Shown here in pieces: positions 13,758 through 24,222 of a DNA stretch of 64,000 nt. The DNA is taken from the NCBI GenBank assembly GCA_009761415.1, contig QUOL01000002.1, forward strand, positions 1,550,001 to 1,614,000, written 5' to 3'. The notes beneath the pieces were generated by a model, which was not told the origin of the DNA, searched no databases, and saw only the letters and a list, made by a program, of their open reading frames with translations. Within the stretch, counting starts at the first letter, position 1. The number at the start of each line of letters is the position of its first letter. This DNA is from Sarcomyxa edulis (lineage: Eukaryota > Basidiomycota > Agaricomycetes > Agaricales > Mycenaceae). The translations under genes and the position numbers were made by a program.

Positions 13758-14108
13758 CTTGGGGATGAAGATGCGATGTTGATGATGGTGGTACTAAAGA
13801 AAGAGAGATGCAACTCAAAAATATGAATATTGAATATTATATTGGCGACTGTTGCTTCGAGACTCAGACCGCGCCCGGTCGTCCCCAGCCTGACGTCATT
13901 CCTTATCGGGCTAGATTCGGAAGGTAGTGTTCAAATCCAATTACACAGCGGGGAAACCTCAAAACTACATCCTGTAACTATGGTACAACTCGGGGTACGC
14001 GACTATCACGATGGTGCATTGGGGTAGCTGTTAGTTCGCGGAATATTCGACATAAACGACCGTCTAATCAAAAGATCAGACACCGCACAATTTGAGGGCT
14101 ACTAACAC
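13758..14108. other. GLC3 promoter region / PEX14 3' flank
   Basis: This 351-bp gap lies upstream of GLC3 and downstream of PEX14, both on the minus strand. Apart from the CRE palindrome listed separately I see no gene in it. Confidence 0.5.
13891..13898. promoter_or_regulatory. CRE palindrome TGACGTCA upstream of GLC3
   Basis: A perfect 8-bp TGACGTCA lies 134 bp upstream of the GLC3 start codon. This is the consensus of CREB/ATF-type bZIP factors. Binding is not shown by sequence alone. Confidence 0.5.
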
Positions 14109-15480
14109 CTACCGATTTAGCACAAGCCCTTTGAGTGCCCTAATCTCCTTTCGCATATCCTCTTCAGCAGGACCCATTGTACTTCCACCACCCAGGACTG
14201 TACTGCTAGTCGAATAGGGTACATAGACCTGAGTCGAGATATAGCCTGTGAAGTCAGACAGCGATTGCAAGGTATGCTGGAAGACACTGGGTCTAGACTT
14301 CACGTCAGATGGAAGGGCGCTAGAAAGAGAGGCGAGAGATGCGACTAGTGGCGAGGGTGGCGGTGGAGTTGGAGGGCTGTAAGACCAGTGTGATTGGCTC
14401 GTGTTCGACGTAGTGCCAGTGGGCGGCTGAGAAGACGCTTCAAATAGTGGACACGTCGAAAGCGTCTCCCATAGGACGTTCTGATTGAATTGTCAGATCA
14501 CGACTTGCAATATCGATTGAATACGCACCTCATAGCGAGCACCATGTGGCGAGGTCAACCAAGGGATCTTCCCCTCTAGTATGAGAAACACGTCTTCAGT
14601 TGTGGGCTTCTTATCTTTGCCCACTCGTTCGAAATCAGAGATCCCACATCGCAAAAGGGTTACTGGCGGAATTAATGGGATGTTCAACGATTCATGCCCT
14701 TCGCTGTCATGAATTTTTGCGTAGTCCTTTTCTGCAATGCCCAATACCTCATCAAGCGTTTTGCATTCTGCAAACGCCGCGGGCTCTTTCCAAGGCTGAG
14801 GACGCGGAAGAACCGAGAACGACTCGGCATGCGATTCTTTGAACGTCGATAACGATGTAGTCAGGTCGCGCAGAAGGTTGACTTGGTGAGTTTTGAGCGA
14901 ATGCCGAGCATGCGAAGACCGTGTCAATAGAGGCAGTAGATAGTTCTGGCATCAACAGGACAGTATGATCGAATATCAACATAATCAGATCCAGGTGTAC
15001 CTCTGCATTAGGGCACGCACGTAGTATATGAAAATGACGGCAGCAGAGCCTCCAGCAACCCACGTAAATACTCTCGCTAGAGCAAGTAGGAGGTTCGGGA
15101 GATTTGATGGTGGAGGCTGTGGGTATGTCCGTGGCGGAATGACAGGTATCTGGCGGGGCTGATACCGAGGTTGTACTCAGCTGTCCAATAGTTTTGCATC
15201 GTCCACTTACCAGCGCCTCCAGTAAATCGTCAATCTCGCCGTCTGTCAAACCCTTTTCTACGAGGAAGCGTCGCTTGGCGAGGGCGTCTTGCGATTGGAG
15301 TTGAGGTGATATAAGAAAAGAACGGGCTCGAAGGATAAGGTCGTTTCTATCAGTTGTTGGCCATGGAGAAGGAGATGGGATCTGGGTAGAGTCTGAGGGC
15401 AGCGACTCTGATTGAGTTGCTTTCTCTGCCTTGGGTGATTCCGAGTCGTTCTTGGCCACGGTCTGCTCGTCGTCAGCCAT
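14109..15480 (-). CDS. PEX14: Peroxin-14, peroxisomal docking protein
   Basis: Exons 15480..15211, 15158..15021, 14945..14529 and 14480..14109 give 398 residues. Residues ~44-90 match the Pex14 N-terminal domain that binds the WxxxF motifs of Pex5: RARSFLISPQLQSQDALAKR followed by RFLVEKGLTDGEIDDLLEAL. A Pro-rich stretch comes next, then one hydrophobic span (about residues 114-141, VFTWVAGGSAAVIFIYY) and a Ser/Pro/Thr-rich C-terminal half. Pex14 docks receptor-cargo complexes at the peroxisome membrane. The ATG at 15480 is used because upstream in-frame codons are not ATG. The C-terminal half is weakly conserved in this family, so its exact structure rests on splice signals and open frame only. 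Confidence 0.85.
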
Positions 15481-15817
15481 GCTCACCAAGTTAGTTTAAT
15501 CAATTTGATCAGAATTTGCTTGGGTCAAGTACGAGCTGGAGGAGCTTGCAAAGTTGTAACGATGAACGTTGACAATGAGAGCGATATCACACGCGTGAGC
15601 CGCGGGGTCGCCGAGTCGCGTCCTCTCAGGCTCTTCTAGTCTATGTACTCGCTCACTTCCAAGTCCGAGTCTCAGCCATGATGGTATACCGCGACTCGTA
15701 CTTGACCGGTTGACTTCAAGTTGCTAAAGACTCAGTTCTATCATACTCGTCCCGGTCTCGAACATGTTCAATGGAACGTAACTCATACTTGAAAGTAAGC
15801 TTCAATCCGATTTACTT

Positions 15818-15824
15818 TGACTCA
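15818..15824. promoter_or_regulatory. TGACTCA (Gcn4/AP-1-type) motif
   Basis: A perfect heptamer lies in the PEX14/RIB1 intergenic region. It matches the bZIP consensus known from Gcn4/Cpc1; a single 7-mer in 824 bp is weak evidence. Confidence 0.3.
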
Positions 15825-16206
15825 GTACTCATAAGGTGTAAAGACGAACAATCGAATAGAACCAGCATTCATGTCACTGACATCGGTTGTTACGAATCCA
15901 AGCTATTGCCTTCGAAGCTAGATGAGTCCAATCGCGGACTCGTATGTCGTACTTAGCGAGCCTCTCTAGAGGACCATTGAGTGCGTCTGGATATTCTTGA
16001 TCTAGTCTGTCGATTGAGACACTGACAGCTAGTAAGAACGCTACAATTTTTGCCGGTCCATTCAAAAATCATACATTTATCGCCGATACTATGCGAAGGA
16101 CCTTGTCATCGATGCTACTGTCTTCAGGTCTCGGACGTGTCTTTCAATGCTCGGTACCTAACAGTTCCGCTCTCGATTTAGCGCCGCACCCTCCAGCCTC
16201 AATGCG

Positions 16207-16214
16207 TATAAAAG
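16207..16214 (+). promoter_or_regulatory. TATA box of RIB1
   Basis: TATAAAAG lies 98 bp upstream of the RIB1 start codon. The ten bases CGTATAAAAG recur 85 bp upstream of the secreted-protein gene start at 18097. Confidence 0.65.
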
Positions 16215-16304
16215 TCTCGGATTCGCGAAGACACTCGGAAATTATCTAGCAGCGAGCCCTCTCTTGCATCCTACTGCCCACCCAATCTCATAAAGCGTTT
16301 CAAA

Positions 16305-17387
16305 ATGCAATTTGCGAAATATATCACTGATGCGACCCAGAATTGGTCGCCAGCCATTCCTGAATCTGTTCGATCTCATCTCAAGCCTCACGCGACCGCG
16401 CATTTAGAGGTCAAATGCATGGCCCGCACGCGTATACCCACTCCCCATGGACCGGCATTCCTTCATTTATACCATAACAACCGTGATGGAAAGGAACACC
16501 TTGCTATTGTTGTCGATCCTGCACAGTTTGTTGAGAGCACTACTGTCTCAGCTTCACCCATCCGCTCACAGTCATTGGATGCTGTCTGGAGTGACAAGGA
16601 GACAGAGATGGACCGAATCATACGGGGCGCATACGTCGGCAGACTTTCAGCCGCATCCCAGCGTGCCTCGACTCCCGCGTCTCATATTTCTACAGCCATT
16701 GACGGCGCCATCCCGCCTCCTCTCATACGCATCCACTCTGAGTGCTTCACTGGCGAGACGATAGGAAGTCTGCGCTGCGATTGCGGCGAACAACTCGACG
16801 AGGCCGTTCGAATTATTTCTCAGCCGATCACTCTACCTCCCTCATCTGCATCGGCCTTGCCTACCACCATCCCAGGCCGAGGCGCTGTGATTTATCTCAG
16901 GCAGGAAGGTCGAGGCATCGGTCTCCTTTCCAAAATACGCGCGTATAATCTACAAGATCTTGGGCACGACACGGTCACTGCGAACCTGATGCTCGGGCAT
17001 AAGGCGGATGAACGAGGATACGAAATTGCCGCGGCTATCCTACGCGATCTGGGCTTCGGGTCTGAGCCTATGCCTAGGCATAGCACAGAGAAAGGTGTGC
17101 GGGTGTTGACAAATAACCCTGATAAGATCCAGGCGTTAGAGAAAGAGGGACTCACAGTGGTCGAGAGGGTCCCGATGATCCCAAGGAGTTGGAAGGACCA
17201 GTCAGCGCAACGCGTATCGACGACTCTCTCGACTCTTCCAGACAAAGTTGGCGATGAAGAGAAAATGGCGGGGTCTATCTATCCTGATAAAACAGTCTAT
17301 GGCGAGGATTTGGACCGCTATTTACGAACGAAGGTACTAAAAATGGGGCATATGCTGCCTCTATTGTTGGAGGACTCAGCGATATAG
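16305..17387 (+). CDS. RIB1: GTP cyclohydrolase II (riboflavin biosynthesis)
   Basis: A single intronless frame of 360 residues, unusual in this intron-rich window. The enzyme opens GTP to 2,5-diamino-6-ribosylamino-pyrimidinone phosphate, the first step of riboflavin synthesis. The zinc site is clear (SECFTGETIGSLRCDCGEQ, three cysteines), as are the catalytic block YLRQEGRGIGLLSKIRAYN and the Asp/Arg region HKADERGYEIAA. The C-terminal part (LTNNPDKIQALEKEGL) is also typical. The first seven residues, MQFAKYI, have nothing to do with the enzyme fold: they are identical to the start of the secreted-protein gene at 18097, with related upstream DNA. See findings. Confidence 0.96.
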   Translation: MQFAKYITDATQNWSPAIPESVRSHLKPHATAHLEVKCMARTRIPTPHGPAFLHLYHNNRDGKEHLAIVVDPAQFVESTTVSASPIRSQSLDAVWSDKETEMDRIIRGAYVGRLSAASQRASTPASHISTAIDGAIPPPLIRIHSECFTGETIGSLRCDCGEQLDEAVRIISQPITLPPSSASALPTTIPGRGAVIYLRQEGRGIGLLSKIRAYNLQDLGHDTVTANLMLGHKADERGYEIAAAILRDLGFGSEPMPRHSTEKGVRVLTNNPDKIQALEKEGLTVVERVPMIPRSWKDQSAQRVSTTLSTLPDKVGDEEKMAGSIYPDKTVYGEDLDRYLRTKVLKMGHMLPLLLEDSAI

Positions 17388-18096
17388 TGGATAGAGTTCG
17401 ACCACTCAGGTCTTTTCCATTCTACCGACATATCTTGGACTCATTTGATATCCTTATGCTCCAGTAGCGCCTCCAGTTCTACCTTGTAAAAACCTACACC
17501 GCAATTGAGATGCTAGAACCTGTATCGGACTATCTGGAGTTTAATCTTCAATACGTCAAAAGCCCAAGCTCTGGAACCACCTCCAGCTCTTCCTTAGCTT
17601 GCAGATGCTTTAGACATTCTTCCTAGACAGAGGACGTGGTGTACTATAAGTTACGTGACGCCACTCCTTCTAGAAGCTACCTAGTACCGCCTGTTCAGAT
17701 AAGCAAACTCTAGCTTGGAGTAGCTGAAAGTCCTAACAAGTGAGTCGTATGTGTTTTTGAGGTCAGCTGTTACTCGATCATAGTCTCGATCTGTTTACCT
17801 AAGATTTTGTATATGAGCTTCAGCTTGAATCTAGTTGGGTACTTATCAAATATGCAGTAGACGAGCATCTCAAGAGGAATTACCACTCCCTTTTCTCGTC
17901 TTTAGCTGCTTCATCGACCTCGGGGTGGGAACGAGGTCAGTTTCAATCTGTCTCTCAGATGCATTCCTGTATATAGCTGTGCCATTACCGTAAGTTCTTC
18001 GCGTGTGCACGTATAAAAGCATAGACTACTTGCAATTAGCCTTGATCAACGAGCCCCCTCTCTGATACTAACTGTTCAATCTAAATCATCCTCACC
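17388..18096. other. Intergenic region RIB1 to secreted-protein gene
   Basis: These 709 bp contain the RIB1 3' flank and the promoter of the next gene, including its TATA box. I see no gene. Confidence 0.5.
18012..18019 (+). promoter_or_regulatory. TATA box of small secreted protein gene
   Basis: TATAAAAG inside CGTATAAAAG, 85 bp upstream of the start codon; the same ten bases occur in the RIB1 promoter. Confidence 0.65.
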
Positions 18097-18297
18097 ATGC
18101 AATTCGCGAAATACATCATCCTTGCCGCTGCCGTGATGGTTTCACGGGCGGCTGTCCTGCCCACGCCGGACGCATGCACCCCTGAACCTGGGCAATGCAA
18201 TCCAAATTTAACCACGCAATGCTGCGCAGGGCTTCGATGCACAAAGGTGATGTTTGGTATCATCCCAGAATTTGTATGTGATTATATTCACATGTAG
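18097..18297 (+). CDS. Small secreted cysteine-rich protein (knottin-like spacing)
   Basis: The frame encodes 66 residues. Residues 1-19 are a signal peptide (MQFAKYIILAAAVMVSRAA). The mature part has six cysteines at 27, 34, 42, 43, 48 and 61, spaced C-X6-C-X7-CC-X4-C-X12-C, the pattern of an inhibitor-cystine-knot fold. No family or role can be named; such proteins in basidiomycetes include effectors and surface or defence peptides. A GTATGT at 18271 could be a splice donor: joining to the TAG acceptor ending at 18323 would replace the last residues by FFCLRP and keep the sixth cysteine. Its 5' end is closely related to that of RIB1. Confidence 0.7.
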   Translation: MQFAKYIILAAAVMVSRAAVLPTPDACTPEPGQCNPNLTTQCCAGLRCTKVMFGIIPEFVCDYIHM

Positions 18298-18802
18298 CTA
18301 TACTATCACTGAAAGTGCTGCATTAGTTTTGTCTGCGACCTTGATATCATTTGAGCAGGAGGTACCGACACAGAATCTACAATAGAATATGAAGTAACGA
18401 GAGGGAGAGTTTTGATCGATACAGTCGCCGTATTTTGCAATTCGTTTTTGGTCTACCGTGACGCGCCTTGAGTGCACGTGCTGAGAAGTTCGGGCCAAGT
18501 TCGGGCGGCTAAAGTTGCACTCAAATGGCGATGTGTTCGACACGATGCAGCGGCTGAAATTCACTGACACCAACTTCTTCGAGATTTATCCAAGACTCCC
18601 AAGATGCCAACGACTTGTGTCCATTTGAATATACCCGTCCTTGGCTTTCTTAGCTGGAGAGATAAGCCGAAAGCGTGACCTCGTGCATCATATCATCTAA
18701 TTTGTCCCAAATTTGACTGATGACTGCTCTCTCTTTGCAATTGACTTGAGCTTGTCCTTCCAGATTCTCTCCGTTTAGTGTCGGCGACGACGACGACCAG
18801 TT
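18298..18802. other. Intergenic region upstream of first M28 gene
   Basis: A 505-bp gap with no convincing gene, repeat array or RNA. It should contain the promoter of the peptidase gene at 18803. Confidence 0.5.
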
Positions 18803-21800
18803 ATGATCATCCTCGACCCCGAAAAGGCGGATCTAATGGCAAAAGAACAACTTGCATCTATGAAGCCGTACCTCCCAGTCACGAACCACCACTATAACAG
18901 CCGTAGTTCTCGTCGCATACGGCGCGTCAAACGTTTCCTCAAGAGTCTCTTGCAATCTCTTGCTTTTCTAGCGTTATTTCTCGGTATCAAAGCTATCTGG
19001 AGCGATGATCTGTATGGAGGTCCTGGACACGGGCATGGACGAGGGCATATGCATGGACACGGACACGGGCATGGAGGCTTTCACCATCGTATGTCTGTTT
19101 CTGAAAGAGAGGAGTTATTCTTGTGCGTTGCGTTATTTTATCCTCCGTTTGTCTTGCTTGTCAACGTTGCATGAACAAATCGTATAGATCTGTCCCAAAT
19201 CCCGAAAGTGCTCTTGCAGCATCTCGTGCATATGCGACGCATCCCCACCTTGCTGGCTCTAAAGAAGATTTCTCTGATGCGCAAGAGATCCTCAAGCTTT
19301 TCCAGTCAAGCTTCAATATCTCCACCCCCTCCTCTCTCCCTATATACCCAGCGGGAAGCCCAGAATCCCGCAATTCAACCCTTGGAATCACAGAACCCCA
19401 TAGCTCCAATGAACCATCTGCGTGGATTGATGTGTACTATCCGGTACTCAACACGCCACTCAACCGGAGTCTAGATATCCTAGGTGCGGAAGGGGAAGTT
19501 GTGTGGAGTGCAGATCTAGTAGAGGACGGAGACCCCTTGGACGAGGAGGCGCACAAGTACAGAGATTATATACCTACGTGGCACGGCCTCAGCTTCGATG
19601 CAGAAGTTGAAGGTAACCTCGTTTACGCTAATTACGGAATGAAGGAGGTAAGTCTACCCTATACGCTGGAGCTTTGTCCAAGTAATCTGACTATCCGAAC
19701 CAAGGACTACGATGAGCTCGTTGAGGCAGGTACAGACTTCTCTGGGAAAATTGTGCTCGTTCGTTATGGAGGTATTTATCGCGGTTTGAAGGTATATCAT
19801 ATCATTCTTCCACACATCCACAAGTCAAACTCATCCTCATAGGTCAAACGCGCTGAAGAACTCGGTGCAGCGGGTGTCCTAATCTACTCCGATACCCGCG
19901 ATGATGGATTTGTGACCGTAGCTAATGGCTACGCTCCTTATCCTCATGGCCCGGCTCGTAATCCAACATCCGTTCAACGCGGTTCAGTCCAGTACCTCTC
20001 CATATACCCAGGCGATCCTTCGACTCCAGGAGTGCCGGCATACGAGGACGTGGAACGAGTCGAAGGAGGCAACATCCCAAAAATCCCCAGTCTACCCATT
20101 TCGTGGGCTAACGCGCAGAAACTGTTGGAGGAGATCGGAGCCATCTATACTGATACAGACCAATCAGGCAATGTGGAGAAGAGGAAACTTAGTGGAAGAC
20201 ACAGCGAATCTACAATAAGATTGGTAAATCACGGTGAGCCCATACACCATTTCTATGTGTCCGCAAAAATTGACTTGATCTCAATGGTGCAGTCGACACC
20301 AAAGTCACTCCAATCTGGAATACCATGGCCTCAATTCCTGGCCACATTAAAGACGAAGTAGTATTGATAGGCTGCCATCGTGATGCATGGGTCATGGGAG
20401 CAGCCGACCCTATCAGTGGTACCGTTAGTCTTCATGAGATTATTCGTGGATTTGGAGAATTGCTCGAGGAGGGATGGAAACCCCTACGAACTGGTCAGTA
20501 ACCAACTTCTGTTCTTTGCAGAATTGTACTAAATCATCCGTTCTATCACTGTTAGTGGTCTTCGCCAGCTGGGACGCTGAGGAACAAGGACTCGTGGGGA
20601 GCACCGAGTACGGTGAAGATTTCTCCGAGTGGATCTCAAAATACGTCGTTTCGTACCTCAATCTTGACTCCTCGGTCAGTGGCTCCCAGTGGAATGCTGG
20701 AGGATCGCCTTCTCTTGCGCACATCATCAAGAAGACTGCTCTAGACGTACCCCATCCTACGATTCCTGGAAAGACACTTTGGGACGCCAGAGAAGACCAA
20801 GGACCTTTCGACGGAATCGAAGAGGATGTAATGGGCAATGCGGACCCTGAATTCATGGCATCGTACAATGCGGCTATGGTTAGAAAAGCGTCGAAGACCG
20901 GTATCGCTCCCCTCGGAAGTGGTAGTGACTACACCGTCTTTCTACAGAGGCTTGGGGTTAGTCGCTCCTTCGTCTTCATTTGATTTATCATTGATCAACA
21001 ATCGAGGATAGATTGCGAGCACAGATCAAGGGTTTGGACAAACACCCACCGATTCTGTCTATCATTATCATTCTATTTATGATTCAGAAAGGTGGCAAGA
21101 AGTCTATGGTGATCCTGGCTTCCATCGACATGTATGCATTTCTATTCGTATGTTGGTTTCAAGTTGTAAACTGATTATACTTTGGCTCGAACAGGTCGCT
21201 GTCGCAAAGCATTTGGGTTTACTAGCCCTACGGGTGACCGACTCAATCATCCTACCGCTGAATACCACACAGTATGCCTTAGAACTCGATGATTATCTAG
21301 ATATGTGCGTCATACCGCTGACCTCGCTTCTCAATCACTAATGACCTTCTTATCACAGCGTAGAAACACTCGTCCCAGCATCATACGTCTCATCTCTTTC
21401 TCCCGATTTCTCTACCTTGAGAGCATCAATTTCAGCCTTGCAAACTGCGAGCGCAGACCTCGATGTGGAGAAGGTAGAAGCAGAGAAAGACCTGAAGCGT
21501 CTTTTGAGTACACTCCCACCGTTCAAACACGGGATGGGAACGTGGCTCAAGAAAGGGCTTCGCAGGCGTATTGCAGACTGGATCAAAGGTGTCTATGGAG
21601 TTGAACCTTATCGTCCCCAACATCCCAATCTTCTTGCCTACAAATGGAAGGCGTATGTTGACTTGACGCCTCAGATGGATGGAACAATCATCGAGAGACG
21701 TCGCCGTCGCTGGCTGCCACCTCCCGAACGTGACGTTCATGGCCATTTCTCTCGTGATGGTCACCCTCCGCCACTACCTCAGGACTACCCCCTCGATGAA

Positions 21801-22124
21801 TTTATCAAGGCAGTCAAACGCGTCTCGACGGTCAATAAGAAGCTGATGGCCTTTGAACGAGGGTTTATCTCCGAGGGTGGCATCAAGGACCGAGAGTGGT
21901 ACAAGCATCTCGGTGTTGCGCCTGGAAAGTGGCTAGGTCAGTCCTAAATCTGACCGATACTATCAGATCCGCCTAATGGTTTGCAAATTATAGGCTACGG
22001 TGCCACTACGCTTCCTGCATTGACGGAGTCGTTGGCCATCGAACATAACGTGACGCTCGCTGCGTATGAGGCTCGCCGTCTGACGGAGCTCATCGATAAA
22101 CTGGCACTCCGTGTTAGACCTTGA
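18803..22124 (+). CDS. M28 peptidase, glutamate carboxypeptidase II-like (paralogue 1)
   Basis: Exons 18803..19122, 19188..19647, 19705..19791, 19843..20233, 20293..20493, 20556..20956, 21012..21131, 21195..21304, 21359..21936 and 21994..22124 give 932 residues. It is a type II membrane protein: basic N-terminus, one hydrophobic span (about 45-63), then a Gly/His tract with nine histidines in 23 residues. A protease-associated domain and an M28 core follow, with all co-catalytic ligands in place: His in GCHRD, Asp in GAADP, Glu-Glu in WDAEEQG, Asp in NLDSSVSGS and His in YHYHSIYDS. A dimerisation-type domain ends the protein. Relatives include GCPII, transferrin receptor and yeast Vps70/Tre1; the substrate is unknown. 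A paralogue lies 4.6 kb downstream. Confidence 0.9.
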
Positions 22125-22265
22125 GGTCTAGCTGGATAGTGCATGCTCCTACGATGTGTATATAGGACTGATGAAGTTATTATATCATGGATCTATTCTT
22201 GAACAATCCTCTTTCCCGTGTATCCATAGCAGGGGTGCCGAACCGAACAGCCCCATTCTGCTCTC

Positions 22266-23830
22266 CTATTCTACATGTAACGGAAGGGGGACTACTGTCA
22301 TCGTCGATTCGAGTAAGAAGAGAAGACATCTGATCTGTATCGCTGAAGTGTGATGTCGATGTCGACCCTAAAGCATCGAGTGTTCGGGGTGGCTGTTGGC
22401 ACCGTTGTTATTAGTGGACTTCGTGAAAGATGCTCATTCGTAATGTGGGAATACTCACCTCATACGGATGAGACGCAAGGTTGGTGTCCACCCAAGGGCA
22501 TTCCTCGGTTGAGTCACCGATCGATGTCCGTCCTAACAGGCCGCGTGTCGTTTTCATCTGCACCCGCAATCTGTTACGGGAGTTGAGGGTACGTAGAAGG
22601 CCAAGAGAATATAGTTTGCCCGTCAAGAGTACGAAGAATAGGACGAGGTGGTCTTTAGCGCGCTAGACCGTACGAATTTAGGAAGAATTCAGATGGATGC
22701 CAGATTACGACAACGTACCGGGGAGGCGTGATATAACGCAACAGCTACAAGCATAATCAAAGACGGCAGGGCTGCTGTTTCCCAGGTTATGTTTATGATA
22801 CGAGTGATTATCTGGTCAACTTCTCTGAGTCCGATTCTCGAGCGCCACAGAGACGCGATCACTAAATTTGGAATGAGTAAGTTTGCAACCAATGAGATAC
22901 TCAAAAGCGTACAGATAGTCGTCATTGTACCGTCAAGAACTGCAATGGTACACAGTCAACGGCAAGAAATTCATAGCTAGTCATGTTACTCACTCAGAGA
23001 TCCAAATATCCAATACGAGAATGAAATAATCGTAGAGGGTAGAAGATCGCGGCTCGCGTTCAGAGGCTACAAAGATGAAGTCAATCGCAGGAGGGAATGA
23101 ATAATGAGAAAGACTACACACACATCATTTGTCACACCGAGAGTGCGTGCGGCCACTTGCACTGTGACTGCCTACAGTAGGGCGTATCAGCCAACGTGAT
23201 CTCGAGATATCGAAAAACTACGCACCAGGAATATATTCGCAGTCACAATTGTAAGCGCTAGGAACGATAACGAGAAGAGAAGCCACGCGTTTTTATTAGT
23301 CACCTGGATGGTAATCAGCAGTCTCATTCGAGGTAACTATAGAGCGACGTACCTTCCAGCATCGTTGTATATAAAAGCATTCACATAGTGAACAAATCAA
23401 ACCGTTGACAAAAAGATCGGTCCATCCTATCGGACTAGATGACTAAGGATCTTCCGATGTCAACAGAGGAATGAAAACATAATCGTTCGTAACTCACCCA
23501 TGCTTTCTGTGAAATAGTGACGTGCCATACTTTATAGTCTTCGAGTATCGTCTGTAATCTAGAAACGACAGGCTTTGAGTACTGAGATGTAACGCGCTGG
23601 AGCATGCAATGAAACAGAGCTTACACAGATAGTGTTACTATCACGCCCACAAACAAACGCTTCTTCCAAGAATCATCATGATAATCGTGCCAATATAGCG
23701 TCGCTTGGGAAAGAATGAGACCTAGGAGGAATGATTGCAGGAGGCCGTCCAGGAGGATCGCAGCCGGGACTTGAGTGGCGATTTCGTCCATAGGGTCGTT
23801 AGGCATTGTGTCGTTCATTCTGATAAACAT
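22266..23830 (-). CDS. DUF6534-type seven-helix membrane protein
   Basis: Supported exons are 23830..23625, 23558..23498, 23442..23353, 23303..23226, 23171..~23124, 23066..22994, 22939..22719 and 22662..22459; a last exon probably ends at a stop at 22266, but its phase does not join cleanly and the 3' end is uncertain (read-through would stop at 22411). The product is a row of hydrophobic helices, including DGLLQSFLLGLILSQATLYW and IRHRL-type loops replaced here by SRIGLREVDQIITRI, and ends with HLVLFFVLLTGKLYSLGLLR plus a polar tail. This layout matches the DUF6534 proteins that are expanded in mushroom genomes. The function is unknown. Start could be the ATG at 23830 or 23818. Confidence 0.65.
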
Positions 23831-24222
23831 TGTTGGACAACGGGAAGACACACTCCGATAAGCGAGGGAGGGGATGAAGAGCAGGAGAGATGGTGTCAGC
23901 CGCCGAGTCATTTGAGTGCAAAATTTGTGTGGTGCTTGAGGCTGACATATATGGATCCGGCTTGAAACGAACTGTCATTTAGGGACATCATATTGAAGGA
24001 GACAAAAAGCATAGGGATGAACAACATATGCTCTCAAGAAGTGGAACACATCATTGTCGTCGATCGTGTCAAGACTGACAACAGACAAACAAGACATATA
24101 GAGAATGTGTTTCGCGGGGACGTACTGTGGTACTATTATGTGCAAAACAAGGTGGCGTAGAACATTGTTTTTGTCGTTCGTGGTTATGGCGTGATAAGAT
24201 AATCGTTCCGTCATGATGCGTA
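23831..24222. other. Upstream region of the DUF6534 gene
   Basis: A 392-bp gap between two minus-strand genes. It should hold the DUF6534 promoter and the 3' flank of the next gene. No gene or repeat was recognised. Confidence 0.5.

Larger units (their letters stand above)
15481..16304. other. PEX14/RIB1 divergent promoter region
   Basis: These 824 bp separate two divergent genes. They contain a GCN4/AP-1-type TGACTCA at 15818-15824 and a TATA box at 16207. No open frame here looks like a protein and no tRNA-like fold was seen. Confidence 0.55.

Noticed and set aside
16305..18297. RIB1 and the secreted-protein gene as one spliced transcript
   Set aside because: RIB1 has its own stop at 17387 and the second gene has its own TATA box; no splice pair links them in frame.
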